Assembly: GCF_036924515.1 (NCBI RefSeq)
Contig: NZ_JAZHRR010000001.1
Location: forward strand, 5,303,001-5,367,000
Direction: 5' to 3'
Source of the DNA: Bradyrhizobium sp. AZCC 1610
GTDB lineage: Bacteria > Pseudomonadota > Alphaproteobacteria > Rhizobiales > Xanthobacteraceae
DNA length: 64,000 bases
Shown one piece after another: positions 1-7,980 of this stretch. Made by a program: the position numbers and the translations under genes. Each line of letters opens with the position of its first letter. The first letter of the stretch is position 1. Under the pieces are notes generated by a model. It made no database searches and had not been told where the DNA came from. It saw nothing but the letters and a program-made list of their open reading frames with translations.

Positions 1-55
1 CTCCGCGATTGCCCGATCCGAAGAAATTGCCTTGCAACCAAAATGAACAGCCAAA

Positions 56-355
56 TCAGCGGCTGAGTTTCGCGAGCTTTCGACCGAGCCACGCACCAAT
101 GGATGTCATAATCAGCAAAGCGCCTAGGATGACGATGACGGTGATTGGATCGAATGCATTTGGCTGTCTGATCCACCACCCATAGGTTATCAAAGTACCG
201 ATTGCACTCACCAAAAAGCAGGCCATTAAGCTGTAATCTCTTCGCTTCACAAACATTCCGATTGCTAGGCCAAACGAGAGCCCCGGAATTGCTGCGACCA
301 AAAGTGCGCCGACGCCGAACGCTAGAAAAATGATAGCTACGCCAGCATCCGTCAT
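56..355 (-). CDS. Small hypothetical membrane protein
   Basis: About 99 residues with three strongly hydrophobic stretches (roughly residues 5-28, 40-55 and 70-90) separated by short charged loops, ending in a Lys/Arg-rich tail, so an inner-membrane protein is expected. The chosen ATG is at 355, preceded by a GAGGTG ribosome-binding site; an in-frame ATG at 367 lacks that spacing. No family is recognised and no function is offered. It sits alone at the window edge, followed downstream of its start by a short non-coding stretch that holds one copy of a direct repeat. Confidence 0.55.
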   Translation of the reverse strand: MTDAGVAIIFLAFGVGALLVAAIPGLSFGLAIGMFVKRRDYSLMACFLVSAIGTLITYGWWIRQPNAFDPITVIVILGALLIMTSIGAWLGRKLAKLSR

Positions 356-427
356 AGCGCACCTCAATCCAAATTTGGCATCACTCGCCTAGGCGTAGTA
401 AAACTGATTTAAGATTTGTTAAGCTGT

Positions 428-472
428 CGCTATTGGCCCTTCGCGACATATTGCGCCGCCGCGCAAGCTTGG
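428..472. repeat. Direct repeat copy A (partner at 2053-2098)
   Basis: A block of about 45 bp, including the core GCGCCGCCGCGCAAG, recurs in the same orientation at 2053-2098 with only a few substitutions and a single-base indel. Weaker similarity continues for about 30 bp beyond each copy. The two copies bracket the small genes at 539-2003. The nature of the repeat is not known. Confidence 0.55.
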
Positions 473-538
473 GTCGTTCGCGGGGCAGCGCGGACATTAA
501 CCGGCCGATAGTTCTGGCTGAATCGGTTATTGTCCACA

Positions 539-757
539 TCAGGGGCGCAGACGAACGCAGTCTGGTTCAATCCAGATGGAGTGCATGTAATTCTTATCGC
601 CGACGATTTCGCCCACGTGCAACTCCAGAAGCCCATTGTCGATGCCCGCAACAGGAAAGACGCGACCTGCACAAGCTTCGAACAACGCCTGAGTGCCCAT
701 TCCGGACGGCAGCGATGCCGGCACCGCTACGATTTCAACTCGATCCCCGATCTTCAT
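539..757 (-). CDS. Small hypothetical protein
   Basis: A 72-residue product with alternating hydrophobic residues suggestive of a small beta-barrel (VEIVAVPASL near the N-terminus, ELHVGEIV and IWIEPDCVRL near the C-terminus). No signal peptide or membrane segment is visible and no family is assigned. It lies on the same strand as the two genes at 807-1112 and 1129-1449. The ribosome-binding site is weak, so the start is uncertain. Competing frames on the plus strand have no recognisable protein character. Confidence 0.45.
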   Translation of the reverse strand: MKIGDRVEIVAVPASLPSGMGTQALFEACAGRVFPVAGIDNGLLELHVGEIVGDKNYMHSIWIEPDCVRLRP

Positions 758-806
758 GTCACACCATTCAGCAGCATCAGCTAGCAGATCTTTTCATATC
801 AGGAGA

Positions 807-1112
807 TCAATCTACGGAAGGCGGTTGTACCGGCCACGTCTTTCCATGGACATTGCAGAGGACGATGGTCATCCCCTCATGACCCTGCCTGTCAGCCGTA
901 AAATGTCGTCTGTCAATTTCGATTTGGCTCATGAATTTGACTTCGAAATCCCGCCACTCGTCATGCCATGCGCGGAGAAGCAGCGGCCGGCCGCGCTCAT
1001 CCCGCTCCTCGTATCCAACCGAATAGGGTTCAACGCTGTACCGTTCGCCTCGATGCGTGAACGACACCATTGCCCGCGCTGCTATGGCTTGACGGAGTAA
1101 TCCCGTGCTCAT
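807..1112 (-). CDS. Stand-alone WYL-like domain protein
   Basis: A 101-residue protein. The first ~65 residues read like a WYL domain: LLRQAIAARAMVSFTHRG, then VEPYSVGY, a variable turn, LLLRAWH and a region ending MSQIEIDRR. WYL domains usually sit behind a helix-turn-helix in transcription regulators and sense ligands or nucleic acid; here there is no DNA-binding domain and the protein is close to a bare domain. The C-terminal ~30 residues are unassigned. Function is not established; the call rests on the domain pattern alone. Confidence 0.55.
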   Translation of the reverse strand: MSTGLLRQAIAARAMVSFTHRGERYSVEPYSVGYEERDERGRPLLLRAWHDEWRDFEVKFMSQIEIDRRHFTADRQGHEGMTIVLCNVHGKTWPVQPPSVD

Positions 1113-1128
1113 GTCCGGTTACACATCA

Positions 1129-1449
1129 TTAGTGATCTCCGCCCCCGCCAGAACTATCGTGATGGTCGCCGCTGTGTTGGGCGCTCCCGCTACCGTCGCT
1201 TGATCCAGTCTCGGAATGAAAGAAGCCCCAGCGCTGCGCATCTATGACCATGGACGTGTAAAGTGCTCTAACCGCGCCGTATTCAGGGTCGGTAGGTCTG
1301 AGGTCATCAAGCCTCTTCCTCAGCTCGGCCAGATGTTTCAGCCTTGCTCGCTTATTGAAGAGCCAATAGATGCCGAGGCCCACCGCGAGAAGGGCAACAA
1401 CGCCGAACGCGATGCCGGTGATCGCTGCAGGACGCGTCAAGATGTCCAT
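1129..1449 (-). CDS. Single-pass membrane protein with Ser/Gly/His-rich tail
   Basis: About 106 residues. Residues ~5-28 form one transmembrane helix (ITGIAFGVVALLAVGLGIYW), followed by a basic, probably helical stretch (KHLAELRKRLDDL) and a low-complexity C-terminus rich in Ser, Gly, Asp and His (DHHDSSGGGGDH) that could bind metal. The ATG at 1449 has AAGGCG at proper spacing; an in-frame start at 1479 is less likely. No family is recognised. The His-rich tail is a visible feature, while metal binding is only an inference. Confidence 0.55.
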   Translation of the reverse strand: MDILTRPAAITGIAFGVVALLAVGLGIYWLFNKRARLKHLAELRKRLDDLRPTDPEYGAVRALYTSMVIDAQRWGFFHSETGSSDGSGSAQHSGDHHDSSGGGGDH

Positions 1450-1583
1450 TGTGGTTCGCCTTAAGGTGGTAGCGGCCACCTTATTAGTCGAAAGTGATTA
1501 AGGCTTGGCTGACCAATTCCGAAAATGTTTGCCTCTCTCGGCAAGCTCTGATTGTATGACCGAAGGAACTAAGGGTTGGATTG

Positions 1584-2003
1584 ATGCGCATTGTCGGTAC
1601 TGTTTTGGTAATCGCTTTTGTTTGGCTTCAATGTACTGACGTCGTTGCAGCAAGAAAACAAACACTGCCTGCTGATTACGTGGCGGAGCTTGTGCGAAGG
1701 TTGAACATAAGCAAAGTCTACCCATACCGGGCAAATACCGATTGCCGGGTACGAACGGCTTTAGTCAGATTTAATTTTGACAAGGATGGAGCATTGACTT
1801 TCGTTCGCGTCGTCAAGAGCAGCGGACTGCCCGATTTTGACAGAGCGGCAGTCATGACTGTTCAACGCGCTCAGCCATTTCCTCCTCGACCCGCAGGAGT
1901 TTCAAAGACTAGCTTCGGTCTACCGCTCGTGTTAAATCCCCTTCATCGCGAGGATGGGATCCCCAGCACTTGCCAGTTGCGCCAAGCTCAATCGCGCAAT
2001 TAG
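1584..2003 (+). CDS. TonB C-terminal-domain-like secreted protein
   Basis: About 139 residues with an N-terminal signal peptide (hydrophobic core VLVIAFVWLQ, cleavage near VVAARK). The rest resembles a TonB C-terminal domain: a polar start with YVAELVRRLN, then VRFNFDKDGALTFVRVVKSSGLPDFDRAAV and a segment ending in aromatic/proline residues. Unlike a true TonB it lacks the long Pro-rich linker, and no ExbB/ExbD is nearby, so it may be a periplasmic TonB-like fold rather than an energy transducer. ATG at 1584 is preferred over the TTG just before it; AAGG lies upstream. Confidence 0.6.
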   Translation: MRIVGTVLVIAFVWLQCTDVVAARKQTLPADYVAELVRRLNISKVYPYRANTDCRVRTALVRFNFDKDGALTFVRVVKSSGLPDFDRAAVMTVQRAQPFPPRPAGVSKTSFGLPLVLNPLHREDGIPSTCQLRQAQSRN

Positions 2004-2052
2004 GACGTGGTGCGAACTGAGTAAGACGCGCCCCGCATAATTAAGCGTTGTC

Positions 2053-2098
2053 CGCTAGTGGCCCTTCGCCACATAATTGCGCCGCCGCGCAAGTTTGG
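2053..2098. repeat. Direct repeat copy B (partner at 428-472)
   Basis: Second copy of the repeat at 428-472, same orientation, lying in the gap between the TonB-like gene and the convergent solute-binding protein gene. See the partner entry for the comparison. Confidence 0.55.
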
Positions 2099-2164
2099 TC
2101 CCGCGCAGGACAAAGCAGACATGATCCTCGTCGCGTCACGCCAGCAAGTTTATAGGCACGCGGC

Positions 2165-2968
2165 CTATTTCGTCTGTGTCCGTACCGGCCGATCCTTCAG
2201 GCCGTTATTGTCATAGGCCTTGCGCAACGTACCGTTGGCGATCGCCTCGGTCAGAAACTTCTCGGCAAACGCCAGCGACTGCGGACGATTGGGCGGTACT
2301 GCCACCGCCGTCACGGTCTGCTTGAAGGTTTCGTCCAGCACGCGGGTGCCCGGAATCTGTTTTGCCATGGCGTTGAGCTGGTCGCGCGACAGCGCGAACG
2401 CGTCGATCTCGCCGCCTTTGAGCAGGCCGAAGATCTCGTCGTAGGTCTGGTAGCCCGTGACCTTGGCATTCTTCAGATGCACGATCGCGCCGCGCATCGT
2501 GGTTGTGTTGTTGACCGCGGCGACCTTGATCCCGGGCTGATCGAGCGCCTGGAAATTCGTGACCTGTGAACCTGGCTTGACGATGTAGGTCGCGTCCGCG
2601 ACCTCATAGATCGGCCCGAACGACATCCTGCCCTCACGCTCCGGATCTTTCGGCAGGAAGGTGATGTCCCAGGTGCCCTTCGACGCCGCATCGACAATCT
2701 GCCCGGAATTGTTGTGTGCGACATACTCGACGGGGACGCCGAGCTGTGCCGCCATCTCACGGCCGAGATCGACCGGCACGCCGGCATAACCGGTTTCCGT
2801 CCTGGTCGACCAGAACGCGCCACCGGCCGGACTGATCGCAATCGCCACCCGCAGCTTGCCGGTTGGTGCGATCTCGTCCTTCAGGGCATCGGCGGCCGCG
2901 GGCGTCGTCATCATCACTGTTAATCCCAGCAAGAGGCCGGCCATTCCCGGCGAGGGTTGATTGAACAT
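2165..2968 (-). CDS. ABC transporter substrate-binding protein (family 3, amino-acid type)
   Basis: A 267-residue periplasmic protein with a signal peptide (residues 1-27, ending AAADA). It carries the family 3 solute-binding fold: GKLRVAIAI at the start of the mature protein, GVPVDLGREMAAQLGVPVEYV, then GTWDITFLPKDPER and later LLKGGEIDAFALSRDQL. Such proteins deliver amino acids or related small molecules to an ABC permease. No permease or ATPase gene is adjacent, so it is an orphan whose ligand cannot be read from context. AAGGAG lies 7 nt before the ATG. Confidence 0.8.
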   Translation of the reverse strand: MFNQPSPGMAGLLLGLTVMMTTPAAADALKDEIAPTGKLRVAIAISPAGGAFWSTRTETGYAGVPVDLGREMAAQLGVPVEYVAHNNSGQIVDAASKGTWDITFLPKDPEREGRMSFGPIYEVADATYIVKPGSQVTNFQALDQPGIKVAAVNNTTTMRGAIVHLKNAKVTGYQTYDEIFGLLKGGEIDAFALSRDQLNAMAKQIPGTRVLDETFKQTVTAVAVPPNRPQSLAFAEKFLTEAIANGTLRKAYDNNGLKDRPVRTQTK

Positions 2969-3023
2969 CGGGTGCTCCTTCCCCAGCCGGCGGCTGGCGT
3001 CGCCCTCACCCTTTCACGGATGA

Positions 3024-3692
3024 TCAGCGCTTCTTTTTCTTTGCTGCAGCGGGACCCTTTGGTGCCGCTGCAGCCGGCGTTGCCGGATCGGCCGTTTCAA
3101 ACTTTCCGATCACAATGATCTGGACGCGCGCATTGGCGAGCGAAGCCGGGCGATTGACATCCTGCAATTGTTCCTCGCCAAGACCAAGGGCCTGAAGCCG
3201 TTTCGGCGACACCTTGAAGGTGTTCACCAGGACATCCCGGACCGATTCCGCGCGCCGCTGGCTCAGGATCAGATTATGGTCGCGCCGGCCGGCGGATTCA
3301 ACGTGATCGACGATCAGATAGCGGTAGGGCCGCAATTTCGGATCGGTCAATGCATCGGCGATGCTGCCGATCGTCTGGTAGGAGGCCGGCCGGATCAAGG
3401 AGGAGTCCTGGTCGAACACGACGTCGAAACGGATTTGCGGCAATTTCGTCAGTTGGGGCGCGATCGGCGGCCGCTTCTGCGGCTGGGCATCCGCTCTCGC
3501 CTTGATGCGGTCGGCAGCCTGCTGGCGCAAGGCAGCCAGATCGATATCCGACTCTGCCTCAACGGCAAGCTTCTCGATGATATCTGCGCTCGACGTGGCC
3601 GTTTGCGCCCGCCCGGCCGCCATCGGCAAGGCAAACAGCGCCAAGGCGCCCAGCAACAGACCAATGCCGCGCAGCTTATTCCCCCAAGGCAT
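3024..3692 (-). CDS. OmpA-family (peptidoglycan-associating) envelope protein
   Basis: 222 residues. An N-terminal hydrophobic signal (GIGLLLGALALFALPMAAG) precedes a helical linker (~30-75) and a C-terminal OmpA-like domain with IRFDVVFDQDSSLI, YRYLIVDHVESAG and NLILSQRRAESVRDVL followed by LGLGEEQ. In that family the domain anchors the outer envelope to peptidoglycan. The tail is Ala/Pro/Lys-rich and ends KKKKR. The start was set at the ATG that overlaps the upstream stop by one base (TGATG), indicating translational coupling to the Cys-rich gene before it; a longer in-frame extension has no protein-like character. Confidence 0.75.
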   Translation of the reverse strand: MPWGNKLRGIGLLLGALALFALPMAAGRAQTATSSADIIEKLAVEAESDIDLAALRQQAADRIKARADAQPQKRPPIAPQLTKLPQIRFDVVFDQDSSLIRPASYQTIGSIADALTDPKLRPYRYLIVDHVESAGRRDHNLILSQRRAESVRDVLVNTFKVSPKRLQALGLGEEQLQDVNRPASLANARVQIIVIGKFETADPATPAAAAPKGPAAAKKKKR

Positions 3693-4108
3693 CAGCGATA
3701 CCCCGCTGCGCTGATCGCCTTGTTGCAGTTCGGGGTCGCCTTCTTGGTGGACTCCAACAGGCATTGCAGGCCCTTGACGGGATCCTGCCGAACCTCGCCG
3801 CACAGCTTGTTCAATTCCCAATTGCAAAGTTTTACAAGCGAGGTGCGCGCGGTAATGCGCTGCTGGATGGCGCCGAGGGCCTGGGGATAATCGGCCTTGC
3901 ACTTCGCCGACACCACGTCCTGATTGCGGCCCAGGCACTCCTTCAGGCGTGTCGCGTCGAGATTGACGCCGCGGCAGTTGTCATCGATGTCCTTGCCGCA
4001 GCTCGCGGCCAGCATGGCCGCGGCCTCCTCGAATTTCATGGTCTGCGCCGCCGCAAGCGAGGGCACCGATATCGCAATGATGCAAAGGAAAAGCCGGATT
4101 CGGGTCAT
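3692..4108 (-). CDS. Secreted cysteine-rich-repeat protein
   Basis: 138 residues with a cleavable signal peptide (LFLCIIAISVPSLAAAQ). The mature part has eight regularly spaced cysteines in two repeats (CGKDIDDNCRG, then LKECLGR and KCKADYP; LCNWELNKLCGE, then LQCLLES and CNKAI), resembling the cysteine-rich repeat found in Golgi-apparatus-protein-like domains and in many uncharacterised Bradyrhizobium secreted proteins. Disulfide-bonded periplasmic localisation is likely. Its stop overlaps the start of the OmpA-like gene, so the two are probably made together. Role unknown. Confidence 0.7.
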   Translation of the reverse strand: MTRIRLFLCIIAISVPSLAAAQTMKFEEAAAMLAASCGKDIDDNCRGVNLDATRLKECLGRNQDVVSAKCKADYPQALGAIQQRITARTSLVKLCNWELNKLCGEVRQDPVKGLQCLLESTKKATPNCNKAISAAGYR

Positions 4109-4316
4109 GCCCTCACCTCACACAAGGAGGGTAGCGATGGTCAAGTGTTCTGTTGATATGGCTGCGTTACCCCTGAGCTATTGCACCGCAGCAAATCGTC
4201 GCGGGTAGCCCAGGCGCGCACGCCCCGATATGCAATCCCCCCATGCCTTGGCCGCCTGCACCATGACAGGGTGATGACGCCATGAGTTCGACAGCCGCGT
4301 TTCTGGTTTCCTTTGC

Positions 4317-5498
4317 CTACGGCGCTGTCTGTGCCGCCGGCACCTTGATTTCCTGCGGCAGGATGAGCGCCGCCACGATCACCAGCAGGCAGAGCGCGCC
4401 GAACGTCTGCAGCATGGTGACGAAGCCGCCCTGCTCGTAGAGCCACGCAACGAGGCCAACGGACGCACCGGCCGCGGTAAAGCCGATGAAGTAGCGCACC
4501 GAGTAAGCGCGCGAGCGCCATTCCTCGCTGGTGTATTTGCCGACCATGGCATCATTGACGGTGACCTGGCCGAACGCGCCCATCACGATGCCGATGGAGG
4601 CGATGATCAGCGGCAGGTTCGACAGCGTCGCCGCGAAATACAGGAACGGCGCCAGCAAAAATGACAGCGGCAGCATCACGGTCTTCAGCGAATAGCGGTC
4701 GATCAGCTTGCCGATCGTGTATTGCGTCATCGCACCAAACACATAGACGCCCGCCGCGATCAGGCCGAGCAGCGCCGGGCTGTTGGTGACATCGGCCAGC
4801 CGCTCCGCAAACAATTTTGGCAGCGCCACGGTGATCGCATTGAAGGTGGTCGAGATCGCCAACACGACGATCAGCAGCGACAGGAATACCCGCCACATGT
4901 CCTGCTTGGCCACCCGCGCCTGCGCCGCCGCCTGCCTCGTGCCGCTTCGGTCCTCGTGCACCACCATCAGCGCAAAGGCCATGCCGATCAGCATGGTGAC
5001 GACGCCGGGGACGATGAAGGCCCAGCGCCAGCCGAGATATTGCCCGATCACGCCGGTGACCAGCGCCGAGGACGCCACACCGAGATTACCCCAGACGCCG
5101 TTCAGGCCCATCTCGCGGCCGAGCTTGTCGGCATAGGACACGATCATCGCGGTGCCGACGGGATGATAGATCGAGGCGAACAGGCCGATCGCCAGCAGCG
5201 CCGCGCCAAGCTGCAACGGCGTCTGCACGAAGCCGACCGCGACCATCGACGCGCCGATGCCTGAGAAGAAGATCACCATCATATGGCGGCGGCTCCAGCG
5301 GTCGCCGAGCCAGCCGGTGATCAGCGAACCCGCGCCGAACGCGACGAAGCCCGGGGTGGCGTAAGGCAGCAGTTCCGAATAGGCCATGCCGAGCGCCGGG
5401 CCCATGATGATGACGGCCGCGGCGAAAATCAGCATCGCATAATGGTCGATGAAGTGGGCGGCGTTGACGAAAGTGATCACCCGGCTGGGGCTGTTCAT
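4317..5498 (-). CDS. Major facilitator superfamily transporter
   Basis: 393 residues with about 12 hydrophobic segments. The loop between helices 2 and 3 carries the MFS signature (GWLGDRWSRRHMMV), and a central hydrophilic loop (VHEDRSGTRQAAAQARVAKQ) separates two six-helix halves. The N-terminus (NAAHFIDHYAMLIFAAAV) recalls the fosmidomycin-resistance-like branch, which would suggest drug or small-molecule efflux, but the substrate is not determinable. It is divergently transcribed from the AraC-type regulator at 5558 with a 59 bp shared gap, so that regulator is the likely controller. Confidence 0.8.
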   Translation of the reverse strand: MNSPSRVITFVNAAHFIDHYAMLIFAAAVIIMGPALGMAYSELLPYATPGFVAFGAGSLITGWLGDRWSRRHMMVIFFSGIGASMVAVGFVQTPLQLGAALLAIGLFASIYHPVGTAMIVSYADKLGREMGLNGVWGNLGVASSALVTGVIGQYLGWRWAFIVPGVVTMLIGMAFALMVVHEDRSGTRQAAAQARVAKQDMWRVFLSLLIVVLAISTTFNAITVALPKLFAERLADVTNSPALLGLIAAGVYVFGAMTQYTIGKLIDRYSLKTVMLPLSFLLAPFLYFAATLSNLPLIIASIGIVMGAFGQVTVNDAMVGKYTSEEWRSRAYSVRYFIGFTAAGASVGLVAWLYEQGGFVTMLQTFGALCLLVIVAALILPQEIKVPAAQTAP

Positions 5499-5502
5499 GG
5501 TC

Positions 5503-5514
5503 GATTCCCGAATC
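5503..5514. promoter_or_regulatory. Possible operator between MFS and araC-type genes
   Basis: A perfect inverted repeat GATTC-CC-GAATC lies a few bases upstream of the MFS start codon within the short divergent intergenic region. It could be bound by the neighbouring AraC-type regulator. Its short length makes chance occurrence possible. Confidence 0.25.
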
Positions 5515-5557
5515 CCGCAATTTTCCGAAATAGGTTATACGGGGATGTCCTGACGGG

Positions 5558-6367
5558 ATGTCGCCAATGAATATCGCCGAAAAGCCAATTGCCGCCATTA
5601 TCGGGCGCCGTATCTCGACCGGCGACGGCATCCACATGGTTGCCAACAGCTACCGGAAGGGTGTCCGGCTCGATACCCACATGCACCGCGAGGCGCAGCT
5701 CGTCTATGCGGCGAAGGGGACGATGCAGGTGACGACGCCGAAAGGCCGCTGGCTGGTGCCGCCGGACCGCGCGGTGTGGGTGCCTGCGCTATCGGAACAT
5801 GCGATCGACGTGCTCGCCGATATCGAGATGCGGACGCTCTATTTCGAGCTCGACTGGCTGCAGCGCGAAGCGCGCAGCCACAGCCTGGAGGCGGAATTCG
5901 TGGTGCGGGTGTCGCCGCTCCTGCACCAGACCATTCTCGCATTGTTCGACGATCGCGGCGACCGGGAACGAACCGCGCTTCTGCTGCGGCTGGCGATGAT
6001 GGAATTAGACCAGGCCGAGGATTCCGCGACCTTCATCCCGCTGCCGCATGAGCCGCGCTGCCGGCGCGCCGCCGACATCGTGCTATCCGACCCGACTGCC
6101 GACCACGAGATCGAGACGTTGGCGCGCGAAGTCGGCACCTCGGTGCGGACGCTGTCACGGCTGTTCTCGTCGGAGACGCAATTGAGCTTCAAGAGCTGGT
6201 GCCAGCGCGCCCGGATTGCTGCCGCCATCGAGAAGCTGTCGACGGACGCCGGCGTCTCGGTCAAGCAGCTTGCCTCCGATTTGGGCTATGCCAGTGTGCC
6301 CGCGTTTTCCCATGCCTTCCGGCAGGTTACCGGGAAAACGCCGACGGAATTTGCCGGGAAGGAATGA
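5558..6367 (+). CDS. AraC-family transcriptional regulator with cupin sensor domain
   Basis: 269 residues. The N-terminal half has a cupin-like pattern (THMHREAQLVYAAKGTMQVTT and WLVPPDRAVWVPALSEH), typical of AraC regulators that sense a small molecule. The C-terminal ~100 residues contain two helix-turn-helix units: LAREVGTSVRTLSRLFSSE and the AraC signature around VKQLASDLGYASVPAFSHAF followed by TGKTPTEF. It is divergent from the MFS transporter and probably controls it. An ATG at 5567 is an alternative start. A 93 bp composite repeat follows its stop codon. Confidence 0.85.
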   Translation: MSPMNIAEKPIAAIIGRRISTGDGIHMVANSYRKGVRLDTHMHREAQLVYAAKGTMQVTTPKGRWLVPPDRAVWVPALSEHAIDVLADIEMRTLYFELDWLQREARSHSLEAEFVVRVSPLLHQTILALFDDRGDRERTALLLRLAMMELDQAEDSATFIPLPHEPRCRRAADIVLSDPTADHEIETLAREVGTSVRTLSRLFSSETQLSFKSWCQRARIAAAIEKLSTDAGVSVKQLASDLGYASVPAFSHAFRQVTGKTPTEFAGKE

Positions 6368-6374
6368 ATGACTT

Positions 6375-6467
6375 GTCATACGCGGGCTTGACCCGCGTAT
6401 CCATCATTCTTCGTGAAATGCCTTTTACAAGAAGGAGATGGATGGCCGGGTCAAGCCCGGCCATGAC
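6375..6467. repeat. Composite palindromic (REP-like) repeat, intact
   Basis: Two ~31 bp arms in inverted orientation, each itself a hairpin: the left begins GTCATACGCGGGCTTGACCC, and the right ends GGGTCAAGCCCGGCCATGAC. The outer ends are GTCAT and ATGAC, and the inner ends CCATC and GATGG. The same design occurs at 14533-15926 and 61397-63213, where insertion sequences interrupt it. Confidence 0.75.
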
Positions 6468-6580
6468 GATGCTTGCAGAGGCATGACATATTTCCGTACG
6501 ATCCATGCGCTTGATTGTGATCGGCAGCGACCTAAATCCCGTATAGGATTCCGGCGCCCCCACTGGATTCGACCCACCAT

Positions 6581-7933
6581 ATGGCCAACGCCTTCTTCTC
6601 CGACCTTCTCGCGACGATATCAGAACGCGGCCGCACGCTGCTCCGGCGAGCCGGGCCGTCCAACGACGGCCAGGATGCGTCGGAGCTGATCGAACTTTGC
6701 ACGGCGCTGCTGTCCGGCCGCGGCGAAGCGTCCGGCACCGCGATGGCGCGCGACGTGCTCGACCGCTACCACGACCTCGACGCCGCCGGCCGGCTGACCT
6801 TCTTCGAAACGCTGGCCCGCGACTTCGGCCCGGACCGCGAGAAGCTGTCGCAGGCGATCGAGAGCTGGCGCAGCCAGCCGAACGACAGTGATGCCAGCGA
6901 CCTTCATTTTGCTTCCGAGCCGCAGCGGCAGGAGCTGATCCGCCGGCTCAACCGCGCGCCCGGCGGCACCAGCGAGCTGGTGGCGATGCGCGCCGACCTG
7001 CTTTCCCTGATGAAGGGCAACAAGGATCTGGCAGCGCTCGACCGCGACGTCGTGCATCTATTGTCTTCTTGGTTCAACAGGGGATTTCTCGTGCTTCGGA
7101 GGATCGACTGGTCGACGCCGGCGAATATTCTGGAACAGATCATCCGTTATGAAGCCGTGCACGAAATCCGCGACTGGAACGATTTGCGCCGCCGCATCGA
7201 CCCGGTCGATCGCCGCTGCTACGCCTTCTTCCATCCCCAGCTCAACGACGAACCGCTGATCTTCGTCGAGGTCGCGCTGACCGAGACGATTCCGACCGCG
7301 ATCGCGCCGCTGCTCGCCGCCGAGCGGGAGCCGGTGCCGATCGAACGCGCGCGCACCGCGGTATTCTATTCGATCTCGAATACGCAAAAAGGGCTTGGCG
7401 GCATTTCCTTCGGCAGCTTCCTGATCAAGCAGGTGGTCGAGGAATTGCGGCGCGAGTTGCCGAAGCTGGATACGTTCATCACGCTGTCGCCGGTGCCGGG
7501 CTTCATGCAATGGCTGAAACAGGCCGACGACGTGCCGGTCAGCGACGAGGAGCGGACGCTGCTGGAAAGCCTCGACAAGCCGGACTGGTTCGAGAACGCG
7601 GAACTGACCGCACAATTGCGTGCCGTGCTGGAGCCGCTGGCCGCGCATTATTTCCTCAAAGCCCGCACGCCGAAGGGCCGGCTGATCGATTCGGTAGCGC
7701 GCTTCCACATCGGCAACGGCGCGCGGCTGGAGAAGATCAACTGGCTCGGCGATCTCTCGCCGAAGGGCCTGCGCGAATCTGCAGGCGTCATGGTCAACTA
7801 CCTCTACCGCCTCGAAGACATCGAGAAGAACCATGAGGCCTACGCCAACCAAGGCGACATCGCCGCGTCCAGCGCGGTGAAGAAACTGCTCAAGGCGGAA
7901 GGCCGGCGGCTGTTGGATATGCGGCTGTCGTAG
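6581..7933 (+). CDS. Malonyl-CoA decarboxylase
   Basis: 450 residues, full length for the family. It converts malonyl-CoA to acetyl-CoA and CO2. The N-terminal half is the helical oligomerisation domain; the C-terminal half shows the catalytic acetyltransferase-like region, including the conserved stretch around SISNTQKGLGGISFG, LITLSP-like FITLSPVPGFMQWL, and later RFHIGNGARLEKINWLGD, which supplies the family's conserved His-Asn-Gly-Ala. In rhizobia this enzyme is often found with malonyl-CoA synthetase and a malonate transporter; neither is adjacent here, so its malonyl-CoA source is elsewhere. Confidence 0.9.
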   Translation: MANAFFSDLLATISERGRTLLRRAGPSNDGQDASELIELCTALLSGRGEASGTAMARDVLDRYHDLDAAGRLTFFETLARDFGPDREKLSQAIESWRSQPNDSDASDLHFASEPQRQELIRRLNRAPGGTSELVAMRADLLSLMKGNKDLAALDRDVVHLLSSWFNRGFLVLRRIDWSTPANILEQIIRYEAVHEIRDWNDLRRRIDPVDRRCYAFFHPQLNDEPLIFVEVALTETIPTAIAPLLAAEREPVPIERARTAVFYSISNTQKGLGGISFGSFLIKQVVEELRRELPKLDTFITLSPVPGFMQWLKQADDVPVSDEERTLLESLDKPDWFENAELTAQLRAVLEPLAAHYFLKARTPKGRLIDSVARFHIGNGARLEKINWLGDLSPKGLRESAGVMVNYLYRLEDIEKNHEAYANQGDIAASSAVKKLLKAEGRRLLDMRLS

Positions 7934-7980
7934 CCCGACGGCGAACTTCGCCGCTCGACTCGATTGGAAATCATGTTGCA

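Noticed and set aside
433..882. Plus-strand frames over the minus-strand small gene at 539-757
   Set aside because: Arg-rich, no motif; they also run through the direct repeat.
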